NCBI RefSeq assembly: GCF_000527095.1
Contig: NZ_AZUN01000001.1
Coordinates: forward strand, 2,707,501 to 2,771,500
From: Methylomicrobium lacus LW14
Lineage (GTDB): Bacteria > Pseudomonadota > Gammaproteobacteria > Methylococcales > Methylomonadaceae
Reading direction: 5' to 3'
Length of the DNA: 64,000 nucleotides
The translations under genes were made by a program, and so were the position numbers. Below, in pieces: positions 7,796-16,542 of the stretch; position 1 is the first letter of the stretch, and the number at the start of each line of letters is the position of its first letter. The notes below the pieces were generated by a model. It made no database searches. It was not told the DNA's origin and worked only from the letters and a program-made list of their open reading frames with translations.

Positions 7796-9991
7796 ATGAA
7801 TGACTTTATAACCGAAGAAGAAAAAAACAGCCTGTCTGCAGAAAAAAATTTAACTCAAGAAAGCCCCACTCCAGCACCTACCCAACCCAAGCCAGCCCAA
7901 TTCAAAACAGGAACTAACGAGGCATTTCGTGGCCTTGGAGCACTTGAACCCTATCAACGCTGGTCTATGTTTGACGTAATGAAAGATGAAGCCCAAAAAG
8001 GTCGTGCCACTCGGCTTGTTACAACTATCTGGAATCTTCACGGTTCGCCAGATGAAAATGGTCGTCACGAGGCTATATATCGTGACGAGCACGATGGAAC
8101 GTATTGGTACCGAGTAGGGAAGCCAATCCCAGGCGAAAGTAATAACTGGACTGCTCACTGGGATAACCTGGAGTTAGCGCTCAACCAAGGGATACCTATC
8201 AAGGGAATACTCAAAGATGGGGCCAGCAGGAATTGCAGCCCAGACCACACCTTCGACTGCGGTCCCGCACGCTATGAGCAGGATGATAAGGCTCTTTGGC
8301 TGCAACTTAAACCTGGCCCTTTCGGCATAGGGTGTGATGTCAATACCATAGATATCCACTCGATTACGACTGACAAAACATTAGGCAAAGAGATTGAACC
8401 AAAAAACACAGAAGTAAGCAAACTCATGACAAATAAAACATCTCTAAATCAAATTCTGTTTGGTCCTCCGGGCACAGGAAAAACCTATGCCACGATCGAT
8501 GCCGCGCTTGAAATTGTTGATCCGGAGTTTTTGGCCAAACATCCAGAAGTATCCGGTTCGGATTGGAAAACTCAATGTGCGCGAAGGGATAAGTTAAAAC
8601 AGCGTTATGATGCTTTGGTAAAGGAAGGTCTAATCCGCTTTGTAACGTTCCACCAGAGTTTCAGCTATGAAGACTTTGTGGAAGGGTTGCGGGCAGAAAC
8701 CAATGACGAAAATCAGTTAGAGTATTTGGTTGAGCCCGGTATATTTAAGCGCTTATGCGATAATGCCAGAACGCAAGGTGTTCAGCCTGAGCTTGGCATC
8801 CGTAGGGACCCCATTATCTGGAAGATTTCTATCAATGGTACTGGGCAAAATCCGACAAAGACATACTGTTTTAATCATGGCGAGGCGCGGATTGGATGGG
8901 GCCAAACTGGTGACTTACGCGAGTCATATACCCCAAACGATTATTACAATGATCTGAGCGCAAAAAACCAAGGAACATTAAAGTACTTTTCCGAGAAAAT
9001 AGAGAAAGGTGACATTCTGGTATGCATCCATTCAGCGGAAACAATCGCTGGCGTGGGTGTGGTGACAGGAGAATACTATTACGAGCAAAATGTACCAAGT
9101 GAAGTCGATCGTAAAAACTACAACCATGTTCTGCCTGTGAACTGGCTGTATCGGGATTTACAACTTCCGATAGACCCACTTAACGACGGTAAACGATTTA
9201 CCCAACAGACGGTGTACCCGTTGCGGTTGAAATGGGGAGATCTCTTATCTCACATTGAAAAATTCGGTGTTAATCCGGCCGTATCCGGGGTGGTGACCGA
9301 TGTGCATAAACCTCACGTTTTAATTATTGACGAGATTAACCGGGGTAATATTTCACGTATTTTCGGCGAGCTCATAACTTTAATCGAACCATCTAAACGA
9401 GAAGGAGCCGATGAAGCTCTTAAAATCACTTTACCTTACTCCAAGAATCCCTTCAGTGTTCCATCCAACGTTTACCTGATCGGCACGATGAACACGGCCG
9501 ACCGCTCGCTGGCCGGTTTGGATATCGCCTTGCGTCGCCGCTTTACCTTCAAGGAAATGCCTCCCAAACCGGAATTGCTCGATGACATCGTAATTGAGGG
9601 AGGGAATGACGAAGTGAACATCGGACAGATGCTACGCAAAATGAACGAGCGCATCGAAGTACTGCTGGACCGCGACCATTGTTTGGGTCATGCTTATTTC
9701 ATGTCCTTGAAAAAGAACAAGTCCATGGAAAAACTGTCTTTCATTTTCCGCCAGCAAATCCTGCCTCTTCTGGAGGAGTATTTCTTCGAAGACTGGGAGA
9801 GGATTGCCTGGGTTTTGAATGATCACAAAAAAACCGATGGGCAAAAGTTTTTGCAAAAAGCATCGTCTGACCCTAAGAGCTTATTTGGCGACGACTTCAC
9901 GGGGAACGTGCAGGATAGGCGCTGGCATATCAATGAGGATGCATTCGGCAAGATTGAAAGCTATCGCGGAATTCTCGGAGCGCTCGAATGA
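7796..9991 (+). CDS. mcrB: McrB, GTP-dependent motor subunit of a type IV restriction system
   Basis: A 731-residue AAA+ protein. Walker A (GPPGTGKT) is at residues 223-230, Walker B (LIIDEINR) at 509-516 and the McrB signature MNTADRSLAGLD at 565-576, followed by ALRRRF. McrB assembles rings, hydrolyses GTP and drives McrC to cut DNA carrying modified bases. Residues 1-190 form a separate N-terminal domain, probably the DNA reader, of a type I do not recognise. About 150 residues (335-485, starting PIIWKISI) are inserted between Walker A and Walker B; the pattern IGWGQTGD ... KGDILVCIHSAETIAGVGVV resembles an EVE/YTH-like base-reading fold. AGGAAA precedes the start. The gene overlaps mcrC by 4 nt. 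Confidence 0.93.
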   Translation: MNDFITEEEKNSLSAEKNLTQESPTPAPTQPKPAQFKTGTNEAFRGLGALEPYQRWSMFDVMKDEAQKGRATRLVTTIWNLHGSPDENGRHEAIYRDEHDGTYWYRVGKPIPGESNNWTAHWDNLELALNQGIPIKGILKDGASRNCSPDHTFDCGPARYEQDDKALWLQLKPGPFGIGCDVNTIDIHSITTDKTLGKEIEPKNTEVSKLMTNKTSLNQILFGPPGTGKTYATIDAALEIVDPEFLAKHPEVSGSDWKTQCARRDKLKQRYDALVKEGLIRFVTFHQSFSYEDFVEGLRAETNDENQLEYLVEPGIFKRLCDNARTQGVQPELGIRRDPIIWKISINGTGQNPTKTYCFNHGEARIGWGQTGDLRESYTPNDYYNDLSAKNQGTLKYFSEKIEKGDILVCIHSAETIAGVGVVTGEYYYEQNVPSEVDRKNYNHVLPVNWLYRDLQLPIDPLNDGKRFTQQTVYPLRLKWGDLLSHIEKFGVNPAVSGVVTDVHKPHVLIIDEINRGNISRIFGELITLIEPSKREGADEALKITLPYSKNPFSVPSNVYLIGTMNTADRSLAGLDIALRRRFTFKEMPPKPELLDDIVIEGGNDEVNIGQMLRKMNERIEVLLDRDHCLGHAYFMSLKKNKSMEKLSFIFRQQILPLLEEYFFEDWERIAWVLNDHKKTDGQKFLQKASSDPKSLFGDDFTGNVQDRRWHINEDAFGKIESYRGILGALE

Positions 9992-11286
9992 CACCCATCG
10001 TCGTGCGCGAATATGCGCGGCTCACGACCGATGACTCGATAGAAACCAGCCTGGACCGAGCCTGCATCCCTCAATCGGCGTTCGATTGGCTGTGCCGACT
10101 GTCCGCCGGTTTCAGAACAAACGGCGCCTCGCTGCTGCATCTGGAGAATCGCCAGTGGCTGCGCCTGGACAATTTTGTCGGGATCGTGGAGACGCCGTGC
10201 GGCACGTTGTTGGAAATCCTGCCCAAACATACCGAGGCCTCCGGCGAAGCCGCCATCGAGGCCTCCCGCAAATTGTTGATCAAGATGCTGGAGGTGGCGC
10301 TCGATCTGCCGGCGCGCACCACCGAGAAAACCCATATCCAGACCTATCGCCATCCCCTGCTGGAATGGGTGATGAAAGAATTCGTGCTGGCCCTGGATCA
10401 CTTGCTGAAACGCGGTTTGCGCTTCGATTACCGCCGCGTCGAGGAAGAACAGCGCTACCTGCGCGGCCGGCTGGACATGAACAAACAGTTGCGCCAGCCG
10501 CCGGGGCGCGCGCATATTTTCAATATCCGCCATGACCTGTTTCTGGCGGACCGCCCCGAGAACCGCCTGCTCAAGTCGGCCCTGATGCGTATCTGCGGCT
10601 TGACCCAGGAGGCCGATACCTGGCGGCTCTCCCACGAACTGGCCGGATTAGTGGCCGAAATCCCCGATAGTCAGAACATCGCCGCCGATTTTCGCCAGTG
10701 GCGAAGCGACCGTCTGATGGCGCATTACCAGCCGGTGCGCCCATGGTGCGAACTGGTGCTGGGCCAGCACATGCCGTTGGCGATGCGCGGAAAAACGCAC
10801 GGCATCAGCTTGCTGTTCCCGATGGAAAAATTGTTCGAGCGTTATGTGGAAGTCAAATTGCGCCAGCGGCTTCCCGCTCAATATACTCTGAAAGCGCAAG
10901 CAGCTAGTCAATCGCTTTGCATCCATCAAGACAAAAACCTATTCCAGTTGCGGCCCGATTTTCTGATTCAAAGCCGTCAGAAAACCGTGTTGGTGCTGGA
11001 CACCAAATGGAAACTCCTCTCGGCTGCGGATAGCGAGAATAAATACGGCCTGAGCCAGAGCGATTTCTACCAGATGTTTGCCTATGGGCATAACTATCTG
11101 CCTGGCGAGGGCGACATGATCCTGATTTATCCGAAAACCGAGAATTTTCCGGAGACCTTGCAGCCATTCAAGTTTTCAGAAAAATTGCGTTTATGGGTAA
11201 CACCGTTCGATCTCGAAAAGGGCGAAATGCATTGGCCGAATGACATAAAAGCAAGCCTCTTCAATCCGTTACGGATTGCGGGATAA
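9988..11286 (+). CDS. mcrC: McrC, nuclease subunit of the type IV restriction system
   Basis: A 432-residue protein with the McrC N-terminal region that docks on the McrB ring and a C-terminal PD-(D/E)xK nuclease. The catalytic region shows RPDFLI near residue 322 and VLDTKWK near residue 336, giving the D...D-x-K arrangement. It starts inside the mcrB stop codon (ATGA), so the two subunits are coupled. The frame is intact, so the McrBC system looks functional. The pair probably restricts modified phage DNA. The GC content is higher here than in mcrB, especially in its first two thirds. Confidence 0.93.
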   Translation: MTPIVVREYARLTTDDSIETSLDRACIPQSAFDWLCRLSAGFRTNGASLLHLENRQWLRLDNFVGIVETPCGTLLEILPKHTEASGEAAIEASRKLLIKMLEVALDLPARTTEKTHIQTYRHPLLEWVMKEFVLALDHLLKRGLRFDYRRVEEEQRYLRGRLDMNKQLRQPPGRAHIFNIRHDLFLADRPENRLLKSALMRICGLTQEADTWRLSHELAGLVAEIPDSQNIAADFRQWRSDRLMAHYQPVRPWCELVLGQHMPLAMRGKTHGISLLFPMEKLFERYVEVKLRQRLPAQYTLKAQAASQSLCIHQDKNLFQLRPDFLIQSRQKTVLVLDTKWKLLSAADSENKYGLSQSDFYQMFAYGHNYLPGEGDMILIYPKTENFPETLQPFKFSEKLRLWVTPFDLEKGEMHWPNDIKASLFNPLRIAG

Positions 11287-11373
11287 CAAGACCTTTAACC
11301 GAAGATCGACTTTTTGGGGTTGCTATTATCCTTTATTTATGTAGCACGCGGCACTAGAAACCATTCAAGGCCA

Positions 11374-11667
11374 TCATGAGCCTATGAGTAAACCTGGATC
11401 GGGATTTACTTTCTTGCCGTTACGGGAATTGGCAAGAGCTTTAGCTGTAATGGTTTCAAGCCGCTCCGGCGTGTACGGAATCCCTTCGCCACGATCAAGC
11501 TGGTCGTCGCCGATCTGCACGGCCGCCCGAAGCGCCGCCAGTTTTTCATCCTCTTCCCGCATCCGGCGAATGGCGTCACGGACGACTTCGGAAGCGTTGC
11601 TGTAAAAGCCTGTGCCGACCTTGCTTTGAAGATATTGCTCCATTTCGGCCGATAAGTTGATGTGCAT
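11374..11667 (-). CDS. parD: ParD-like antitoxin without a visible ParE
   Basis: A 97-residue protein with an N-terminal ribbon-helix-helix (MHINLSAEMEQYLQSKV, then ASEVVRDAIRRM) typical of ParD/CopG antitoxins, which bind the operator as dimers, and an acidic C-terminal tail that would neutralise ParE. In parDE operons the toxin gene follows directly. Here only 87 nt separate the stop from the convergent mcrC end, and no ParE frame is present. It is an orphan, either a relic or an antitoxin against a toxin elsewhere in the genome. Confidence 0.78.
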   Translation of the reverse strand: MHINLSAEMEQYLQSKVGTGFYSNASEVVRDAIRRMREEDEKLAALRAAVQIGDDQLDRGEGIPYTPERLETITAKALANSRNGKKVNPDPGLLIGS

Positions 11668-11763
11668 GGTAAACCTCTATAATATACAAGATATTTACAT
11701 AAAACATACATGATAAGTAGAGCCTTTGACAAGGGATTTCTCGATTTGTCATTTAATATTACT

Positions 11764-11839
11764 TGTGTAGATCTTGGTCAGAACCAAGACACGGCCGAAG
11801 GAAACGCTCGATGCCTTGATCGAAGACGCCAGCAATTAG
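11764..11839 (+). pseudogene. Tail fragment of a second lipocalin (blc-like) gene
   Basis: From 11771 the plus strand reads ILVRTKTRPKETLDALIEDA, then two codons and a stop. The intact lipocalin gene at 14626-15138 reads ILARTKTLPKETLDALIENA. By eye about 49 of 61 bases agree between 11770-11830 and 15024-15084. The codon before the fragment is TAG where the intact gene has TGG, so it is broken there. Nothing of the lipocalin barrel precedes it. It is the remnant of a duplicated or replaced copy. Confidence 0.75.
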
Positions 11840-11941
11840 GACTCTCATGGGTCAGGCTGTTGACAGCCCCGCGTATATTTTCAGTTTTGATTCAGCAAAC
11901 TGATGTAACGTTAACCAATTTTTCAATTTTATCTTAGTGTC

Positions 11942-13558
11942 ATGGAAAACCTTAAACGCCTGACCGTTCCTTGTCCAGCCCTGACGAATTCGCTATTTTT
12001 AATCCTGTTTTGCAATACCGCGTTGTGGCACGAACTCTTTAAGATCAAAGGCGGCCTATCCCTCGACACGCTCTTGTTCTATGCGCCATTTTTCCTGGTG
12101 TTAACGCTGCTGTTAAAATTGTTTTTCACGCTCTTCCGGCTGAAATATCTGTTTAAGGGCGTTCTGGTTTTATTTTTATTCGCCTCTGCAGCGATCGATT
12201 ACTTCATGGTCAACTATGGAGTCGTGATTGACAAAAGCATGCTGCAAAACGCGCTGGAAACCAATACCGGTGAAGCATTCGAACTGCTGAATTGGAAGAT
12301 GCTGGGGTATTTGATCGTGCTAGGCGGCATTCCCGCAGCTTTGATTGTGCGGACGAAGATCGCCTACCAACCTTTGCCACGACAATTATTGAACAATCTC
12401 AGAACCTTACTCGTTTGCGCGGCTTTGATCGGGGGACTCGGCTATTTCTTTTACGGCGATTACACGTCGATTTATCGAAACCACCGTGAACTGCGCTACT
12501 TGATTAACCCGGTCAATTTGGTGGATTCTTCGGTTTCCAATCTGAAACGCAAACTGAAAGGCCAACACGCGCTGATTCCGCTGGGCGCTGATGCAAAAAT
12601 TACCGCCAACCCGAATCCATCCGGTAAAAAAAATCTGACCGTACTGGTCCTCGGCGAAACGGCGAGGGCGGCAAATTTTGCCTTGGACGGCTATCCTCGG
12701 CCAACGGACCCTTATTTGAGCCAACAACAGGTATTGAGTTTTACCAACGTGCATTCTTGCGGCACCGCGACCGCGGCATCCGTTCCTTGCATGTTTTCCA
12801 ACCAGGGCCACGACCATTACGATCCGGCAAAAGCCCAATATACCGAAAACGTCTTGGATGTCTTGAGCCATGCCGGGGTCAAAGTGTTATGGCGCAATAA
12901 TAACGACGGCTGCAAAGGCGTCTGCAAGCGGGTGGCGAGCGAGGATATTTCGCATTTAAAACTCGCCAACTTATGCAACGCGGAGGATTGCTACGATGAA
13001 GCGCTGCTGTATCAACTGCAGGCCTATGTGGATAAATTAACCAGCCATGGTGTGATCGTGCTGCATCAAAAAGGCAGCCACGGGCCGGGTTATAACCTGC
13101 GTCATCCGGCCAATTTCACCGTTTTTAAACCCGAATGCGAGCAGGACAATTTAAACGATTGCAGCCATCAGGAAGTGGTTAACGCCTACGATAACACCAT
13201 TGCCTATACCGATTATTTTCTAGCCAAGGTCATCGAATTTTTAAAGAAAAATTCGGCTAAATACGATACCGCGATGCTCTATGTATCCGATCACGGCGAA
13301 TCGCTCGGTGAAAATAATGTCTTTCTACACGGCCTGCCCTACTTTATCGCGCCGGACGAACAGAAGCATGTGCCATTGATCACCTGGTTTTCACAGGATT
13401 TTATTCGGGATCATAAAATCGATTCGGCGTGTTTGCGGCAGCATAAAGACAGCCCTTATAGCCACGACAACTTGTTTCACTCCTTATTGGGCTTAATGGG
13501 AGTGCATACGCAGGTTTATGATGCCAAGCTGGATATTTTTGCCACGTGTAAAGCGTAA
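11942..13558 (+). CDS. eptA: EptA-type lipid A phosphoethanolamine transferase
   Basis: A 538-residue inner-membrane enzyme of the EptA/MCR family that moves phosphoethanolamine from phosphatidylethanolamine to lipid A. Five hydrophobic segments fill about residues 10-180, followed by a periplasmic sulfatase-fold domain. Motifs seen: LVLGETARAANFALDGY near residue 232, SCGTATAASVPCMFS with the likely nucleophile Thr277, WRNNNDGCKG, and the late metal site YVSDHGESLGE. Paired cysteines match the disulfides of the family. This modification normally lowers sensitivity to cationic peptides. It stands alone between a lipocalin relic and a short GreA-like fragment; no two-component system is adjacent. 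Confidence 0.93.
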   Translation: MENLKRLTVPCPALTNSLFLILFCNTALWHELFKIKGGLSLDTLLFYAPFFLVLTLLLKLFFTLFRLKYLFKGVLVLFLFASAAIDYFMVNYGVVIDKSMLQNALETNTGEAFELLNWKMLGYLIVLGGIPAALIVRTKIAYQPLPRQLLNNLRTLLVCAALIGGLGYFFYGDYTSIYRNHRELRYLINPVNLVDSSVSNLKRKLKGQHALIPLGADAKITANPNPSGKKNLTVLVLGETARAANFALDGYPRPTDPYLSQQQVLSFTNVHSCGTATAASVPCMFSNQGHDHYDPAKAQYTENVLDVLSHAGVKVLWRNNNDGCKGVCKRVASEDISHLKLANLCNAEDCYDEALLYQLQAYVDKLTSHGVIVLHQKGSHGPGYNLRHPANFTVFKPECEQDNLNDCSHQEVVNAYDNTIAYTDYFLAKVIEFLKKNSAKYDTAMLYVSDHGESLGENNVFLHGLPYFIAPDEQKHVPLITWFSQDFIRDHKIDSACLRQHKDSPYSHDNLFHSLLGLMGVHTQVYDAKLDIFATCKA

Positions 13559-13593
13559 ACACCTGCCGCGGTGAATAGATAGACTCATCGCGA

Positions 13594-13791
13594 CTATTCG
13601 ACAGGCGCCTCGACCGTCACGACATCGCCGATTTCCTTGCCGCTCAGCGTCCAGGCAATCGGCAAACCCTTCAAGATATGAAGCGGTGACCGCTTCTTAC
13701 TCTCGATCATCCAATTTCTGATCCGCTTCTTCCTCGCAAGACGAAAACGGGGGTCAGCCAAGGCCTCTCCTTGCTCCCAATAGCTTGACAA
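13594..13791 (-). pseudogene. Possible GreA/GreB-family C-terminal fragment
   Basis: A 65-codon minus-strand frame ends with GLPIAWTLSGKEIGDVVTVE and three more residues. The pattern SP...PIA..L.GKE.GDVVTVE.P resembles the C-terminal FKBP-like domain of GreA-type elongation factors. The segment before it does not look like the rest of that domain and no coiled coil precedes it. It could be a decayed fragment or a small unrelated gene. Confidence 0.3.
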
Positions 13792-14095
13792 GACCTAACC
13801 AAAATCCCTCCGCTTACGCCGAAACAGGGGCAGCCCTTTCATCTGGACTAATGCGCTATCCCGCCGATTTTTATCCTGTAAATTGAGCCTAAGCGCAGTC
13901 AGAATGCGTGGTCACCCGAATGCAGGCAATCTCAAGGCAAATCAATGTACATGTATTGTACAATAATATCTTGACAAAAAATCGCAGCCCGGTAAACTTT
14001 CATTTACAGAATATAAATTTTCGACCCTTATATTGCCGAATTGTCGCCGCTTTTATTTTCTGTAGTGCTTGGCACTTAATATCCTCCCCTCAAGC

Positions 14096-14124
14096 CTCCC
14101 TTTCCCCCAAAGGGAGATTTTTTG
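14096..14124 (+). terminator. Terminator-like hairpin upstream of the membrane protein gene
   Basis: CTCCCTTT and AAAGGGAG form a perfect 8-bp stem with a five-C loop, followed by ATTTTTTG. The nearest plus-strand gene upstream is eptA, more than 500 nt away. The stretch 13792-14095 holds no convincing gene. Confidence 0.5.
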
Positions 14125-14138
14125 CAGACGGTTGAAAC

Positions 14139-14585
14139 ATGTTGACGACGCCATCGATAAGCCTGACAATCCTGAAAAAATGTGTCGAGATGAATTTCTA
14201 CCTATCCGTCATCGTGCTGATAGCGTCCGGCATCCTGTCGCTCTCGGATAACGGCTCGATCTTCGAGTTTCATACCGATCTTTATGGACCACTGGCAAAT
14301 AATCTGCGCATGATGCTGGTTTATCTGGCTTTGACGGAAATTTTTCTGTGTATCGGCTGCTTTTTTTCAGGCAATACCCATTATTTTATGCTGGTCGGTT
14401 TATCTCTGACGCTGATGTCCGGGTCTTTACAGGTTTACAGCTTGATCAACGCTATTGAAGTGGATCCCAATTTATCGCTTTTTTTCGCCTATACCGGCGT
14501 ATCCCATCTTGCTTTCGGCCTTTCGGCACATCTGCTGAGAGCGAATCGCCCGCACATCCAAACAAGATCCCCCCGGTCTTCGTAA
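14139..14585 (+). CDS. Hypothetical inner-membrane protein with about four helices
   Basis: A 148-residue hydrophobic protein with likely membrane segments near residues 19-37, 56-80, 84-106 and 118-138, and a polar tail. I recognise no family motif. The start is uncertain: an ATG at 14190 (MNFYLSVIVLIASG) would drop a 17-residue polar extension. The lipocalin gene begins 14-41 nt after its stop, so the two are probably cotranscribed. Its job is unknown; the partner suggests an envelope or lipid role. Confidence 0.6.
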   Translation: MLTTPSISLTILKKCVEMNFYLSVIVLIASGILSLSDNGSIFEFHTDLYGPLANNLRMMLVYLALTEIFLCIGCFFSGNTHYFMLVGLSLTLMSGSLQVYSLINAIEVDPNLSLFFAYTGVSHLAFGLSAHLLRANRPHIQTRSPRSS

Positions 14586-14625
14586 ATCCCGTTCGCTCAT
14601 GCGATATAACCTGGATCGATTCAAG

Positions 14626-15138
14626 ATGAATATTTTTTGGCTGCTAGCTTTTTTACTCGCGAGCTGCACAGGCTTGCCGAAAGGACTGAAACCTGTGGAA
14701 GACTTTGATGCAAACCGTTATGTGGGCACCTGGTATGAAATAGCCCGTCTGGAACAGAGCTTTGAAAAAGGCCTGGACAATATTTCGGCCCAATACACGC
14801 TCGCGAAGGACGGCGGCATCGAAGTCCTGAATCAGGGCCGGAATCAGGAAACCGGGAAATGGAAAAAGGCCGAGGGCAAGGCGTATTTTATCGACCAGCC
14901 GACGGTAGGCCGGCTCAAGGTCTCGTTCTTTGGACCCTTTTACGGCAGCTACAACATCATCGCGCTGGACAAGCAAAACTACCAATATTCGATGGTGACC
15001 GGACCGAACAGATCCTATCTGTGGATTTTGGCCAGAACCAAGACCCTACCAAAGGAAACTCTCGACGCTTTAATCGAGAACGCCAAAAGACAGGGATTTG
15101 AAACCGACAAATTGATTATGGTTAAGCAGGTTGAATAA
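14626..15138 (+). CDS. blc: Outer-membrane lipoprotein lipocalin (Blc family)
   Basis: A lipoprotein of 170 residues counted from the ATG at 14626; an upstream ATG at 14599 would add nine charged residues before the signal peptide. The signal is short, MNIFWLLAFLLASC, with the lipidated cysteine at 14. The lipocalin signature follows (NRYVGTWYEIARLEQSFEKG), then an eight-stranded barrel and the C-terminal WILARTKTLPKETLDALI. Blc proteins bind fatty acids or lysophospholipids at the outer membrane and are induced by envelope stress. A fragment of a second copy lies at 11764-11839. Confidence 0.93.
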   Translation: MNIFWLLAFLLASCTGLPKGLKPVEDFDANRYVGTWYEIARLEQSFEKGLDNISAQYTLAKDGGIEVLNQGRNQETGKWKKAEGKAYFIDQPTVGRLKVSFFGPFYGSYNIIALDKQNYQYSMVTGPNRSYLWILARTKTLPKETLDALIENAKRQGFETDKLIMVKQVE

Positions 15139-15142
15139 CCAC

Positions 15143-15266
15143 GGGTGCGCACCGCGCACCACTGACAATGTCCGAAATGCTCATGCGCATTTACGGCACG
15201 GGACAATTGCCATAAATGCGAGCGAGTCTGGATTTAAGCACCGAAGAAGGTGCGCAGTGCGCACCC
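15143..15266. repeat. Long imperfect palindrome with GGGTGCGC termini
   Basis: The 18-bp ends GGGTGCGCACCGCGCACC and GGTGCGCAGTGCGCACCC are reverse complements with one mismatch. Inside, AAATGCTCATGCGCATTTACGG and GCCATAAATGCG also pair partly, so the whole 124 bp can fold into one branched hairpin. It lies between the convergent lipocalin and ispB genes and may stop transcription from both. It resembles the repeats at 7657-7741 and 38365-38394. Confidence 0.65.
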
Positions 15267-15277
15267 TACGCGGCTGA

Positions 15278-16288
15278 TCAATAATTCCGCTGCACCGAAA
15301 ACTTAGCCAGCTGAATCAAGGCGTCCTTGTATTCGGATTCCGACAGCACTTCTAGCGCATCGATCGCTTTTTCGGCTTCTTCGTCGGCGCGCCGCTCGGT
15401 GTAAGCGATTGCCTGGGTGCGCTGCACGACCGCATAGACTTCGTTGAACGCCTCGCGGTCGCCGTTCTGGATCGCGTCGATCACGATTTTCGCATCGGCC
15501 TGGTTGCCTTTTTGAATCGCATAGATCAACGGCAGCGTCGGCTTGCCTTCGGCCAGATCGTCGCCGAGATTCTTGCCGAGCTCTTCTTTGGTGGCCTTGT
15601 AATCGAGCGCGTCGTCGATCAATTGAAACGCGATACCCAAATGCTGGCCGTATTTCGCCAGCCCTTCTTCGGTCGCGGAAGACACGCCGGAGACCACCGC
15701 GCCAAGACGCATCGCGGCGCTGAACAGGATCGCGGTCTTGCGCGATATAACTTCGAGATATTTGGCTTCGGTCGTTTCCGGGTTGTTGCAGTTCAACAGC
15801 TGCAACACCTCGCCCTCGGCGATCAACGTCGTGGTTTTCGAGAGGATTTCCATCACCCGCATGTTGCCGGTGCGCACCATCATTTCGAAGGCGCGGGAAT
15901 ACAGATAGTCGCCGACCAGCACGCTGGCCGCGTTGCCCCAGACCGCATTGGCCGATTCCTTGCCGCGCCGCAGGTCGGATTCGTCGACCACGTCGTCATG
16001 CAGCAAGGTTGCGGTGTGAATGAACTCGATCACCGCCGCCAGGATCAGATGCTTGTCGTCGACCTTGCCGAGCGCCTTCGACGCGAGCAACAGCAGCATC
16101 GGCCGGAGGCGTTTGCCGCCGTTGCCGACGATATAATGCCCCATCTGATTGATCAGCACGACATCTGAACTGAGCTCGTCGATGATCAGTTGGTCAACAG
16201 CTCTGGCTTCGGATTTCGTTAAATTTTTGATCGATTCGAAGTCGATCGGCGCCGTTGGACTCGGGTCGATGTGTGTTTGCAATGCCAT
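15278..16288 (-). CDS. ispB: Octaprenyl diphosphate synthase (trans-polyprenyl synthase)
   Basis: A 336-residue enzyme from the ATG at 16288; the frame is open further upstream but that part is not family-like. It extends farnesyl diphosphate with isopentenyl units to make the ubiquinone side chain. The first Asp-rich motif is LLHDDVVDESDLRRG and the second is FQLIDDALDYKA; GGKRLRPMLLLL is the substrate-binding motif near the N-terminus. It is divergent from rplU, the common arrangement in gammaproteobacteria. The chain length (C40) is inferred from family and context. Confidence 0.93.
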   Translation of the reverse strand: MALQTHIDPSPTAPIDFESIKNLTKSEARAVDQLIIDELSSDVVLINQMGHYIVGNGGKRLRPMLLLLASKALGKVDDKHLILAAVIEFIHTATLLHDDVVDESDLRRGKESANAVWGNAASVLVGDYLYSRAFEMMVRTGNMRVMEILSKTTTLIAEGEVLQLLNCNNPETTEAKYLEVISRKTAILFSAAMRLGAVVSGVSSATEEGLAKYGQHLGIAFQLIDDALDYKATKEELGKNLGDDLAEGKPTLPLIYAIQKGNQADAKIVIDAIQNGDREAFNEVYAVVQRTQAIAYTERRADEEAEKAIDALEVLSESEYKDALIQLAKFSVQRNY

Positions 16289-16469
16289 GCTAATCAGTAT
16301 AAAAAATAGGATTGTTTTTGATCGTAAAGCCGCAAATCCGCTGCATACTATCTGCTCATATCTCCTTAATGAACAGCAAACTCCCCATCCTATTGAATAA
16401 AGGCTATTGATGTCAATAGATAATTTTGCTATCTTATTCGGAATAACTTGCAACCTAGCCAAATTTTAG

Positions 16470-16497
16470 TTGACTAGTCGGCAATTACAAATATAAT
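16470..16497 (+). promoter_or_regulatory. Sigma-70 promoter of rplU-rpmA
   Basis: TTGACT at 16470-16475 and a perfect TATAAT at 16492-16497 are 16 bp apart. The rplU start codon is 45 nt downstream. This is a strong housekeeping promoter, as expected for ribosomal protein genes. Confidence 0.8.
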
Positions 16498-16542
16498 AGT
16501 CTGTTCACTTTTTACAGTAAATGCTTGACGGAGCTTACTCAG

